A DNA stretch of 64,000 nucleotides, taken from NCBI RefSeq assembly GCF_004402015.1, contig NZ_SOPW01000011.1, positions 50,060-114,059 on the forward strand, given 5' to 3'. The first letter of the stretch is position 1. Every line of letters begins with the position of its first letter. A program made the translations under genes and the position numbers. The notes beneath the pieces are model-generated. The model did not search any database, had not been told where the DNA came from, and worked only from the letters and a program-made list of their open reading frames with translations. The DNA is from Filobacillus milosensis. GTDB lineage: Bacteria > Bacillota > Bacilli > Bacillales > Alkalibacillaceae. This document shows positions 31,991 through 40,242 of the stretch, piece after piece.

Positions 31991-32839
31991 ATGCATGAAA
32001 AGAAGAAACTTTTAATCGAAAGCAGTATTGAGCTTTTTGCGGAAAAAGGGTTTCACGCGACATCGGTTCAAGAAATCGTGAATAAAGCAAACGTCGCTAA
32101 AGGTTCATTCTATAACTACTTTCAATCAAAAGAAGAGTTAATTGTCTCGATATATGACTACTATTACGGGACGATTTTGGAGAAAATGAATAAAGCGAAG
32201 GAAGAAGCGTCCACACCCAGAGAAACGCTTATCAAACAGTTAAAAATTAATTTTGATTTTATTTTAGAAAATAAACCAATGATTATTATGATGTTGCGCG
32301 ATCAAGTACCGCTTGGTGATGATGCTGAATCGTTTATTTTAAAAATGCGACAGCAGAACTTCGAATGGTCGAAAGCGAATGTTCTAGAGATATATGGCCA
32401 GGACATCGAGCCGTATCAAAATGATGCTGCGGTACTTCTGGAAGGCTTGTTACATAGTTATTCGAGCTGGCTAGTGATGGATGAGCACGCAATCGAGCTG
32501 GATCACTTGCCTGAGTTTTTAGTCAAACGACTGGATAATATGTGTTACGGCATGATTGAGGAGAAGGCCCAACCGCCGATTCAGCAGCTGCCTCACTTTT
32601 TCCAAGATCAGGCATTAACGTTTAATAAAATCAGACAAAAGATCCAAAGTGTGATTCATGATGATCAAGAAAAAGCACTGGAAGCACTTGATGTGATTGA
32701 GGTGGAAGTACAAAAGGAAGAACCGCAATCAATCATAATCGAATCCATGCTTAATCATTTAAAAAAGTTAAGCGACCTCCACGAGGATGTTGAGGCGTTA
32801 GAGAAACAACTAAAACAACAACGGGGTGAAAATAGATGA
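31991..32839 (+). CDS. TetR-family repressor of the RND operon
   Basis: A 282-residue TetR regulator. The HTH is in residues 20-45 (TSVQEIVNKANVAKGSFYNYFQ), and a ligand domain follows. At 282 residues it is longer than the usual 190-220; the extra C-terminal 70 residues are charged and look coiled-coil. ATG follows AAAGAGGGGCTAAAAAT. It overlaps the adaptor gene by 4 bp, so it is probably the local repressor of efflux. Its ligand is unknown. Confidence 0.9.
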   Translation: MHEKKKLLIESSIELFAEKGFHATSVQEIVNKANVAKGSFYNYFQSKEELIVSIYDYYYGTILEKMNKAKEEASTPRETLIKQLKINFDFILENKPMIIMMLRDQVPLGDDAESFILKMRQQNFEWSKANVLEIYGQDIEPYQNDAAVLLEGLLHSYSSWLVMDEHAIELDHLPEFLVKRLDNMCYGMIEEKAQPPIQQLPHFFQDQALTFNKIRQKIQSVIHDDQEKALEALDVIEVEVQKEEPQSIIIESMLNHLKKLSDLHEDVEALEKQLKQQRGENR

Positions 32840-33708
32840 AAAAAATAATTTGGGTATTATTAATCGCAATGGTTACATTAGTAGCTTGTAATGAGGAACC
32901 GGAAGAGGAAGAAACTGAAACGGTCGCAACACCAGTTGAGGTTGCGGATGTTGCGCTAACTGACTTTACAGAAACGCGTACATTAATAGGGCGCATGATG
33001 CCAAGTGATCAAATGCCAGCGATTCCACAATTCGCAGGTGAAGTAGATGAACTAATGGTCAAGCGCGGAGATACCGTTGAAGAAGGAGATGTTTTAGCTG
33101 AAATTGTGAACCCTCGATACGGCCGCACAGAATTGGAAGCACCTATGGACGGACAAATCCAACAATTAAACATGGTTCAGGGTCGTGCAATTACGAACGA
33201 AAACCCGGCAGCCATGATTGTGGCGATTGATCCGTTAAAGCTATCGTTCAATGTGCCATCGAATGAGTTAAAGAATTTTAGTGTAGATGAGGAACTAGAT
33301 TTCACAGTATCACAGCTCGATGAAAAAGGTACGGCAAAAATCACATATATTGCTGATACAGCAGGTGAGACAGGAACATTTAACATTGAAGCTGAGGTGG
33401 AGAACCCAGGTCAGAAAATTAGCGCTGGGGTAACCGCTCAAGTTTTATTAGAAAAAATAATCGCTGAAAATGTTTTGACTGTACCGACTGAAGCGGTGGT
33501 AGAACGTGAAGGCGAGACTGTACTTTATAAAGTAGAAGATAACAAAGCGGTGCGCGTACCAATCGAAGTGGTTGCGATGCAATCTGAACGAACAGCAATT
33601 CGCACTACAGAAGACAGAGCGCTAGAACAAGGCAATTCAATTGTCGTCCGCGGGCAGCTAACTTTATCTGACGGACAGGAGATCCGCGTCGTTGAGGAGG
33701 GTCAATAA
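32836..33708 (+). CDS. RND efflux adaptor (membrane fusion) lipoprotein
   Basis: A 290-residue periplasmic-adaptor-type lipoprotein. The lipobox is LVAC (Cys18), followed by an acidic linker. The lipoyl/barrel-sandwich half-motifs GEVDELMVKRGDTVEEGDVLAEI and APMDGQIQQLNMVQGRAI are joined almost directly; the alpha-hairpin between them is nearly absent, so the adaptor is short. A beta-barrel and membrane-proximal domain follow. The start overlaps the tetR stop (ATGA), and the stop overlaps the next start. Confidence 0.9.
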   Translation: MKKIIWVLLIAMVTLVACNEEPEEEETETVATPVEVADVALTDFTETRTLIGRMMPSDQMPAIPQFAGEVDELMVKRGDTVEEGDVLAEIVNPRYGRTELEAPMDGQIQQLNMVQGRAITNENPAAMIVAIDPLKLSFNVPSNELKNFSVDEELDFTVSQLDEKGTAKITYIADTAGETGTFNIEAEVENPGQKISAGVTAQVLLEKIIAENVLTVPTEAVVEREGETVLYKVEDNKAVRVPIEVVAMQSERTAIRTTEDRALEQGNSIVVRGQLTLSDGQEIRVVEEGQ

Positions 33709-36700
33709 TGCGCCTCGTAGAATCGTCCATTAAACGTCCCGTCGGCGTAACGATGATCATCCTTGCGATTTTAGCGCTCGGGTTCGTATCATTCAGAAAC
33801 CTATCAGTCGACTTGTATCCTGAAATTGATTTACCGATTGCGGTGGTTGCGACGAATTATGAAGGCGCAGCGCCGCAAGAAGTTGAAGAACTCGTCACCA
33901 AACCGATTGAATCATCAGTCGCGACCATAGAAGGTGTCGAGACAATTCAGGCACAATCGCAGCCTGGAAATTCACTCGTGATTTTAATGTTTTCAACCGA
34001 TACCGACCTCGATAGCGCACTACTCAATGTCCGGGAAAGCGTCGATCGGGTCAAAGGCTTTTTACCAGATAGTGCTGGCGAGCCAAATGTGCTGCGCTTT
34101 GACCCGCAGCAAATGCCGGTCATGTGGGTTGGTTTAACCGGGTCAGACAAAGCAACATTACAAAGCCTGGCGGAAAATGAAATTCAGCCATTATTCGAAC
34201 GCCAAAAAGGTATAGGTTCTGTACAAATCGAAGGTGGAGTGAGCGAGGAAGTTCGCGTAGAGCTGAACCAGCAGAGCTTAAGCCAATACGGCTTATCATC
34301 GCAACAAGTGCTTAACGCCATTCGAAGCGCCAACCAATCGGTATCTGCTGGCGTCATTTCGCGAGGCACCCAGGAATTACAGATTCGAATTGTTGGAGAA
34401 TACGACTCTTTAGAAGACATTCGTGAGACCGCGATCCAAACGCCACAAGGTGAGTTTTTACAATTAAGTGATGTGGCGAAAGTTGAACGCGGCTTAACTG
34501 AACAAAACAGTAAATCACTCGTCAACGGTAGCGAAGCCGTCGTCATGAATGTGCTAAAGAAAACGGACGGGAACACGGTTGCCGTATCCGATGAAATTCA
34601 AGATGCGATGGATGACGCAAGAGAAAAACTTCCTGAAGGCGTCAAGCTCGATATCGTATTTGATACAGCTGACTTTATTCGAATGTCGATCGACTCAGTT
34701 GTTCAAAACTTATTACTCGGGGCAGCGTTTGCGATATTAATTTTACTCTTATTCTTAAAGAGCTTCCGCGCAACGCTTGTTATCAGTTTTTCAATACCAA
34801 TTGCGGTCATCACGACATTCACGCTGATGTACTTCACAGGTGAGACCGTCAACATTCTGACGATGGGTGGACTCGCGCTCGGAATCGGGATGATGGTCGA
34901 CAGTGCGATTGTTATACTCGAGCATATCGTGACCTACCGAGAGAGTGGTTATTCAATGAAAGAAGCGGCGAAACTTGGTGCATCAGAAATCGCACCAGCC
35001 GTGATCGCTTCAACAACAACAACGCTCGTCGTATTCTTACCGATCGTGTTCGTTGACGGAATCGCATCTGAGATCTTTACGCCGCTCGCGCTAACCGTGG
35101 CCTTTTCACTTATCGCATCACTTGCAGCATCACTCACATTAATCCCGATGCTCTCATCTAAGATGTTGAAAAAATTAAGCAGTGGCCAGGGGCGTCGCTA
35201 TTGGTTCGACCGATTCTTAGATCGTTTAGCAGGCGGATACCAAGGAATGCTACGCCGTGCGTTGAAATTTAGAAAAACGTCAGTGATTATTACGACCGTC
35301 GTCATCGCAGCGAGCTTAATCCTCGTTCCGCGATTAGGGTTAGCTTTTATTCCTGAAGCGGACCAAGGCCAGATTCAAATTGATGTTCAGACACCATCAG
35401 GCACGAACCTGGAGGAAACATCTGATGTTGTTGATCAAGTTAATGAAATCATGGAAAAAGATGAAGAATTGGTAGAGTCGAGCTTTGTGACTGTTGGTGG
35501 CGGTGGCCAAATGGCGATGGGTCAGCAATCGAACAACGCATCTTACATGATACAGCTCGTGCCAAAAGATGAGCGAGACTTATCAACAGAAGAAGTCATG
35601 CAAAAATGGGATGAGCAAATCCAACAAATCGCAGGTGCTGACATTTCAGTTGGCGTGCTCGGAGCGGGAATCAGTAGTGGAGACCCAATCCAAATTCAAC
35701 TGTCTGGCCCAGACCATGACGTTTTAACAGAATTAGCTGAGCAAGTCGTGACCGTCATTGAAGACATTGAGGGTGTGCACAACCCTGGAACTTCTGCGGA
35801 TGAAGGGCGACCTGAAATGCAGATTCAGGTGGACCGTGAAGCAGCTCAAGAATACGGCATGACCTACCAGCAAGTGATGAGGCAAGTTAGCTCGCAGTTG
35901 AACGGCCAAGTCGCGTCTCAATTTAGATCTGAAGGCGAAGAACTAAGTGTTCGCGTAATGACACCAAAAGAAGAACGCGACACGATTGAAGAGGTTGAAG
36001 ACTTGAAAATCACCACACCAGCTGGTGAACAAATTCGACTGTCGACAATCGCTTCCTTAGAACAAGTCCAAGGCCCGACATCGTTAACGCGCCAAAACCA
36101 GCAGCGCCGTGTCAACGTAACGAGTGGTTTAGTCGGAAGTGACTTAGGAAGCGTGACATCTGAAATTGACGAGCGCTTAAGCGGCATGACTTTCCCAGAT
36201 GGCTACAGCTACTCCATCGGTGGGCAGGCAGAAGACATGCAGAACGCATTTGAAGACTTAGCACTCGCGCTCGTGTTCTCAATTTTCCTAGTGTACGCCG
36301 TGATGGCCGTGCAATTCGAAAACTTCTTACACCCGTTCATCATCATGTTCTCACTACCGACCATGATCATCGGGGTCATACTCGGCCTGTTTGTCACAGG
36401 CTTGCCGTTATCGATTCCGGCTTTTATCGGGGTCATCATGCTCGCTGGAATTGTCGTGAACAACGCCATCGTGCTGGTCGACTACATTAACATCCTGAGA
36501 CGAAAAGGCGTTGAAAGATTTGAAGCAATACTCGAGGCTGGAGCGAACCGTCTCCGCCCGATTCTAATGACATCACTTACGACCATCTTAGGGATGATCC
36601 CACTGTCAATAGGACTAGGTCAAGGTGGAGAAGCCCAGCAACCATTAGCCGTCGTGATCATCTTCGGACTCTTATTCTCGATGCTGATCACACTCGTGCT

Positions 36701-36761
36701 AATCCCAGTCGTCTACACACTATTCGACGACCTATCACGAAAAATCTTAAGAAAATCTTAA
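33708..36761 (+). CDS. RND-family (AcrB/SwrC-like) efflux permease
   Basis: A 1017-residue proton-driven exporter of the HAE1/AcrB type. The order is TM1, a porter loop, TM2-7, TM8, a second porter loop, and TM9-12. The TM4 motif GLALGIGMMVDSAIVILE carries the proton-relay Asp, and IVVNNAIVLVDYIN is the matching C-half motif. In B. subtilis the homologue SwrC gives surfactin self-resistance and supports swarming; the substrate here is unknown. Lacking an outer membrane, it would act with the lipoprotein adaptor alone. Confidence 0.93.
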   Translation: MRLVESSIKRPVGVTMIILAILALGFVSFRNLSVDLYPEIDLPIAVVATNYEGAAPQEVEELVTKPIESSVATIEGVETIQAQSQPGNSLVILMFSTDTDLDSALLNVRESVDRVKGFLPDSAGEPNVLRFDPQQMPVMWVGLTGSDKATLQSLAENEIQPLFERQKGIGSVQIEGGVSEEVRVELNQQSLSQYGLSSQQVLNAIRSANQSVSAGVISRGTQELQIRIVGEYDSLEDIRETAIQTPQGEFLQLSDVAKVERGLTEQNSKSLVNGSEAVVMNVLKKTDGNTVAVSDEIQDAMDDAREKLPEGVKLDIVFDTADFIRMSIDSVVQNLLLGAAFAILILLLFLKSFRATLVISFSIPIAVITTFTLMYFTGETVNILTMGGLALGIGMMVDSAIVILEHIVTYRESGYSMKEAAKLGASEIAPAVIASTTTTLVVFLPIVFVDGIASEIFTPLALTVAFSLIASLAASLTLIPMLSSKMLKKLSSGQGRRYWFDRFLDRLAGGYQGMLRRALKFRKTSVIITTVVIAASLILVPRLGLAFIPEADQGQIQIDVQTPSGTNLEETSDVVDQVNEIMEKDEELVESSFVTVGGGGQMAMGQQSNNASYMIQLVPKDERDLSTEEVMQKWDEQIQQIAGADISVGVLGAGISSGDPIQIQLSGPDHDVLTELAEQVVTVIEDIEGVHNPGTSADEGRPEMQIQVDREAAQEYGMTYQQVMRQVSSQLNGQVASQFRSEGEELSVRVMTPKEERDTIEEVEDLKITTPAGEQIRLSTIASLEQVQGPTSLTRQNQQRRVNVTSGLVGSDLGSVTSEIDERLSGMTFPDGYSYSIGGQAEDMQNAFEDLALALVFSIFLVYAVMAVQFENFLHPFIIMFSLPTMIIGVILGLFVTGLPLSIPAFIGVIMLAGIVVNNAIVLVDYINILRRKGVERFEAILEAGANRLRPILMTSLTTILGMIPLSIGLGQGGEAQQPLAVVIIFGLLFSMLITLVLIPVVYTLFDDLSRKILRKS

Positions 36762-36773
36762 TTGAAATATGGA

Positions 36774-36803
36774 GGCTCCCGCCTGGTGCGGGAGCTTTTT
36801 TTG
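36774..36803 (+). terminator. Terminator of the RND operon
   Basis: Stem GCTCCCGC / GCGGGAGC followed by seven T. Confidence 0.92.
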
Positions 36804-36817
36804 GTTAAAAGATTAGA

Positions 36818-37090
36818 TACTGCGTTAATCGAGAGGAGAACTCCATTAATCGAAGGATCAACTCCATTAATCAGAAAACAAACTTCACTAATCCCAAGTT
36901 GAACTCCATTAATCAGTCGTCTACATAATTTCCCTCATAGAAACAAGCTCATATTTTAGAAAAACTAGAATGAACTCCATTAATCAAGGTGGGAACTTCA
37001 TTAATAAGTGAATCAACTCCATTAAAAAGCACTCCAACTCCATTAATCACTCAACCAACTCTATTAATCCAAATAAAAACTACATTAATA
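36818..37090 (+). repeat. 21-bp phased arrays, core type C (5 + 6 units)
   Basis: Block 1 cores begin at 36818, 36839, 36860, 36881 and 36902; block 2 at 36973, 36994, 37015, 37036, 37057 and 37078. Every interval within a block is 21 bp. The first unit lies 15 bp after the RND terminator. No gene is present in 36804-37328. Confidence 0.92.
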
Positions 37091-37202
37091 CCTAACTTAC
37101 AATTTTTCGCCAAATAGCAACTTTTTTTCATCAAAATCCATCCAAAAAACTCACAGCTCATTTAAAAATCAAAAGTTCGTGAAATTTACAGCTATGATCT
37201 AA

Positions 37203-37300
37203 CTTGGTATAAATATATTGTCAAGATTAGCTGTTTTTCCCATTAAATATTCTCCCACTACCAAAACCTGAACGTGCTCACACCAACTTCTAATCTTGAC
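37203..37300. repeat. Inverted-repeat element, copy A (upstream of the NERD gene)
   Basis: CTTGGTATAA (37203-37212), then GTCAAGATTAG (37220-37230) and its exact reverse complement CTAATCTTGAC (37290-37300). The same set of three motifs recurs at 38603-38844 on the other side of the gene. Confidence 0.75.
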
Positions 37301-37328
37301 TACTCCCTTTATGAAAGAAGGCTTCAGT

Positions 37329-38336
37329 ATGAATAAACCACACGAGCCTCCAACTAAACTGCTTAAAATGTTAACCCTCAATAGAAATATTGCAGACCTG
37401 ACAAAAATTCCTGATTTTAACGATGACATAGCGAGTTTCAGCTCAGGATACAAAGGAGAACTATCCATCGACCATGACTTGAATTACATATTAGATGATC
37501 ATTTCCGTCTCCATAATTTAAGGCTCCCCATTAATGATTGGCATTTTGAAATCGATACCCTTTTAATCTTGAAGAACTTTTTCTTAATCCTAGAAATAAA
37601 AAATTTAAAAGATATCATCATGATTGATCATGAAAAAGGGATCATGACTCAGCACACAAACGGTGAAATAAGGACTTATCAAGATCCTATACTCCAAGTG
37701 GAGAAGCAAGCACGCCAGCTCGATTATTGGCTAACCCAGAGAGGTTATACCATTCCCATAGAAACCCTCGTAGTTTTTGTTAATAAAAATGTTCACCTTA
37801 AAGATAATCACCACGAACGCGTGATTTATCCATTTCGCTTAAGCCATAAATACTATGAGTTTAAAGAAAAACTTCAATACCTGCCTTCTATCCCAACGCA
37901 AGAACTTTCCCAAATGCTAATCAACTCACATGAACGACACAATCCTGATTTTTTAGAAAAGTATAATTTAAAGGAAGAAGATTTTCTGCCAGGTTATCTA
38001 TGTGAAAAATGTGGGCAGAAAACGATACATCGCATGGGCTACGCTTGGAAGTGTTCGCCTTGTAATTTTATTGATAGACAAGCACCGCTCAACCGGTTAA
38101 AAGAACGTTATTTACTATTTGGACCTGAAATAACAGCCAGACAAGCAAGTGAATGGCTTCAAGTGCCTGTTCCGACTGCTGGATTTATGCTGAGAAACTA
38201 TGGTTTTACAAAAGTCGGAAAGAAAAAAGGAACAAAATACAATATGGAATTTGACCACTCAACAGCTTTTCAATTTCTGCTAGATTACAGTGATCAATTG
38301 TATAAAAGAAAATTAGATGAAAGCTTCCGTGATTAG
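37329..38336 (+). CDS. NERD-domain protein with zinc ribbon and C-terminal wHTH-like region
   Basis: A 335-residue protein. Residues about 35-150 match the nuclease-related NERD domain (GYKGELSIDHDLNYIL, FEIDTLLILKNFFLILEIKNLK), including the E-x-D...E-x-K arrangement of PD-(D/E)XK-like folds. A zinc ribbon follows near 225-250 (CEKCG ... CSPC), then a DNA-binding-like tail (TARQASEWLQVPVPTAGFMLRN). ATG at 37329 follows GAAGG. Its stop lies inside the terminator stem. Substrate and role are unknown. Arrays of type C flank it on both sides. Confidence 0.85.
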   Translation: MNKPHEPPTKLLKMLTLNRNIADLTKIPDFNDDIASFSSGYKGELSIDHDLNYILDDHFRLHNLRLPINDWHFEIDTLLILKNFFLILEIKNLKDIIMIDHEKGIMTQHTNGEIRTYQDPILQVEKQARQLDYWLTQRGYTIPIETLVVFVNKNVHLKDNHHERVIYPFRLSHKYYEFKEKLQYLPSIPTQELSQMLINSHERHNPDFLEKYNLKEEDFLPGYLCEKCGQKTIHRMGYAWKCSPCNFIDRQAPLNRLKERYLLFGPEITARQASEWLQVPVPTAGFMLRNYGFTKVGKKKGTKYNMEFDHSTAFQFLLDYSDQLYKRKLDESFRD

Positions 38337-38352
38337 CACGGAAGCTTTTTTT
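38321..38352 (+). terminator. Terminator of the NERD gene
   Basis: An 11-bp stem AAGCTTCCGTG / CACGGAAGCTT with ATTAG loop and T-run. The stem contains the last codons of the gene. Confidence 0.92.
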
Positions 38353-38357
38353 GGCAG

Positions 38358-38474
38358 AAATCCATTAATCCAAATATGAACTCCATTAATCACTGGAGTA
38401 ACTCCATTAATATCAAACTCAACTCAATTAATCGAGATCCAAACTCAATTAATCGCAAACCTAACTCCATTAAA
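38358..38474 (+). repeat. 21-bp phased array, core type C (6 units)
   Basis: Cores begin at 38358, 38379, 38400, 38421, 38442 and 38463. All five intervals are exactly 21 bp. It starts 6 bp after the NERD terminator. The frame reads NSIN every seven codons and is not a gene. Confidence 0.93.
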
Positions 38475-38602
38475 AAACTAAAATTCTATCCTATTTCCAT
38501 TTTCTCAATCAATCCAATCAAAAATCTAAGCAAACCATCAAGAAAACCTCATTTCCCACCCTCCAAACAAGCATTTTCATGCCTTTTACAACATCGCAAA
38601 TC

Positions 38603-38844
38603 CTTGGTATAACTATAAGTGTCAAGATTAGTAGAAGTTGCATCACACTTCGACCGGTCGAGCGAGGTAACATTACAATTTAATTGATTATAGGTAACAA
38701 AATATAAAATTAATTAGTAGGTGGATGAAACGAGCTGTTGGCTAAAATGGGGAAGGTCAACGAAGAGTAGTCATAAGGGAATTTCGTGATTTTTTCTATC
38801 AAATAATCATTTATCATGTCCTTTCACACTTCTCTAATCTTGAC
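38603..38844. repeat. Inverted-repeat element, copy B (downstream of the NERD gene)
   Basis: CTTGGTATAA (38603-38612), GTCAAGATTAG (38621-38631), and the inverted CTAATCTTGAC (38834-38844). Between the arms, TCGACCGGTCGA (about 38649-38660) is a 12-bp palindrome. No ORF is credible inside. An unannotated small RNA or a remnant of a mobile cassette is possible. Confidence 0.7.
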
Positions 38845-38903
38845 GCACTAAAAAACTTTTAAATAAATTGAAACCAATTAACTATATTAACGTCTATATT
38901 ATT

Positions 38904-38976
38904 GGGTGGGGGAAAACCAGTATTTGTTGCTTCGGGCGATTGCAACATTGCTGGTTTTTCTTGCTTTACCCCATCC
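38904..38976. other. Long imperfect hairpin upstream of the LCP gene
   Basis: AAAACCAG...GTTGC (38913-38930) pairs with GCAAC...CTGGTTTT (38942-38958). An outer GGGTGGGG / CCCCATCC pairing extends it to about 70 nt. No T-run follows. It could be a structured leader of the LCP mRNA, a small RNA or a miniature mobile element. Confidence 0.55.
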
Positions 38977-39082
38977 TCCCCAACCAATCCACACCTTTCT
39001 CACTAAATTCTAATTTTCTTTTAAAGTTAAATTCATTTTCAAGAGGGTATAATAACCTTGTAAGCTTTCAATTGAAAGGATA

Positions 39083-40024
39083 ATGAAAATGACGACAAGA
39101 AAAGAACGTCGCACTGAAAAACAAAATAAATCCAACAAAAAGAAAATCATAATGACAACAGCAGGCGTACTCCTAGTCGCACTTTTAGCATTCGGAGCCT
39201 ACCTCTACTTGAAGGTTGGCGACACAGTGGAAGCGATGTACACGCCGCTTGAATCAGACAAGAACCGTGATGTCGCTTCAGCCCTAGAGAATGAGGAATC
39301 TATTAATATATTATTACTCGGAGTCGATAAGCGCGAAGGGGACAAGGGACGCTCAGATACCATGATGCTCTTGTCACTCAACCCGCACACGAACGAGATG
39401 CTGAAGTTTAACATCCCGCGTGACACGTATGTCGAAATCCCGGGAGTAGGTATGGATAAAATCAACCATGCGTACGCCTTTGGCGGCTCAGATCTTTCCG
39501 TTCGCACGGTAGAAAACTTCCTCGACACGACGGTGCACTATTACGCGAAAATTAACATGGAAGGTCTTGTTGATGTGGTCGATGCGATGGGTGGAATTAC
39601 CGTGCAAAACGATATACACCTAACGCGTAAAGAGTATGACTTTCCGAAAGGTGAGCTGACGCTAAGTGGGCAAGAGGCACTGATCTATACACGCATTCGT
39701 AAAGAAGACCCCCGCGGTGACCTTGGCCGTAATGATCGTCAGCAAAAAGTGATTAATGCCTTTATCGAAAAAGCATCATCAGTCAGCTCTGTCACAAAAG
39801 TTGACCCGATTCTTGATGCAGCAGGTGAGAACGCAGAGTCCAACGTCGATATGGCGACAATCAGAGCACTATTCAAAGACTACCGAAGCACACGCAACAA
39901 CCAGGAAAAAGAATTCATCGAAGGAAGCGGAAAAATGATGGGTGGTGTATGGTATTATGTCGTACCTGACTCAGAAATCATCCGTCTTCGAGATAAGTTA
40001 ACGCAGCACATGGAAGCTAGATAA
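39083..40024 (+). CDS. LytR-CpsA-Psr (LCP) family wall-polymer ligase
   Basis: Transfers lipid-linked polymers (teichoic acid, capsule or secondary wall polysaccharide) to peptidoglycan outside the membrane. The 313-residue protein has a basic N-terminus, one membrane helix (IIMTTAGVLLVALLAFGAYLYL), then the LCP domain. LLLGVDKREGDKGRSDTMMLLSL holds the polyprenyl-phosphate-binding arginines, followed by PRDTYVEIPG and GDLGRNDRQQKV. ATG at 39083 or 39089 is possible. Its place at the edge of the surface cluster fits a wall-attachment role. Confidence 0.93.
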   Translation: MKMTTRKERRTEKQNKSNKKKIIMTTAGVLLVALLAFGAYLYLKVGDTVEAMYTPLESDKNRDVASALENEESINILLLGVDKREGDKGRSDTMMLLSLNPHTNEMLKFNIPRDTYVEIPGVGMDKINHAYAFGGSDLSVRTVENFLDTTVHYYAKINMEGLVDVVDAMGGITVQNDIHLTRKEYDFPKGELTLSGQEALIYTRIRKEDPRGDLGRNDRQQKVINAFIEKASSVSSVTKVDPILDAAGENAESNVDMATIRALFKDYRSTRNNQEKEFIEGSGKMMGGVWYYVVPDSEIIRLRDKLTQHMEAR

Positions 40025-40204
40025 AATGCGATTTTTGCCGTACTGATTGAAAACTCGACGCCTGCTAATCTTTGGTGATCCGCTGACCTATCAAGCATAA
40101 AAATTCATGATCACTTTGTTAAGCTGGGCAGCCGTCCGGTTTGCATACAGAAACACCCCAGGTAACTGGGTAATATTCGGAAAACTTCCCCCTACACAAA
40201 AGAG
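40025..40204. other. Intergenic stretch of unclear content
   Basis: About 180 bp between the LCP stop and the shared terminator. It is noticeably more GC-rich than other gaps and contains short pairings such as CCCCAGGTAACTGGG. No ORF of coding quality and no riboswitch I can name. Confidence 0.35.
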
Positions 40205-40242
40205 GCAAGGGTGAGTGCGCGACTCATCCTTGCTTACTTTTT
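40205..40242. terminator. Bidirectional terminator, LCP gene and SGNH gene
   Basis: A 12-bp stem GCAAGGGTGAGT / ACTCATCCTTGC with one G-U pair, between convergent genes. T-runs lie to the right; a shorter T-rich stretch serves the minus strand. Confidence 0.85.

Noticed and set aside
38376..38612. Protein with NSIN repeats downstream of the NERD gene, and similar frames at 44834-45022 and 45066-45293
   Set aside because: Same artefact from type C cores (AAC TCC ATT AAT). No RBS, and the frames begin within hairpins or arrays.
38868..39083. 71-residue ORF upstream of the LCP gene
   Set aside because: It reads through the long hairpin at 38904-38976, has no ribosome site, and its composition is not coding-like.
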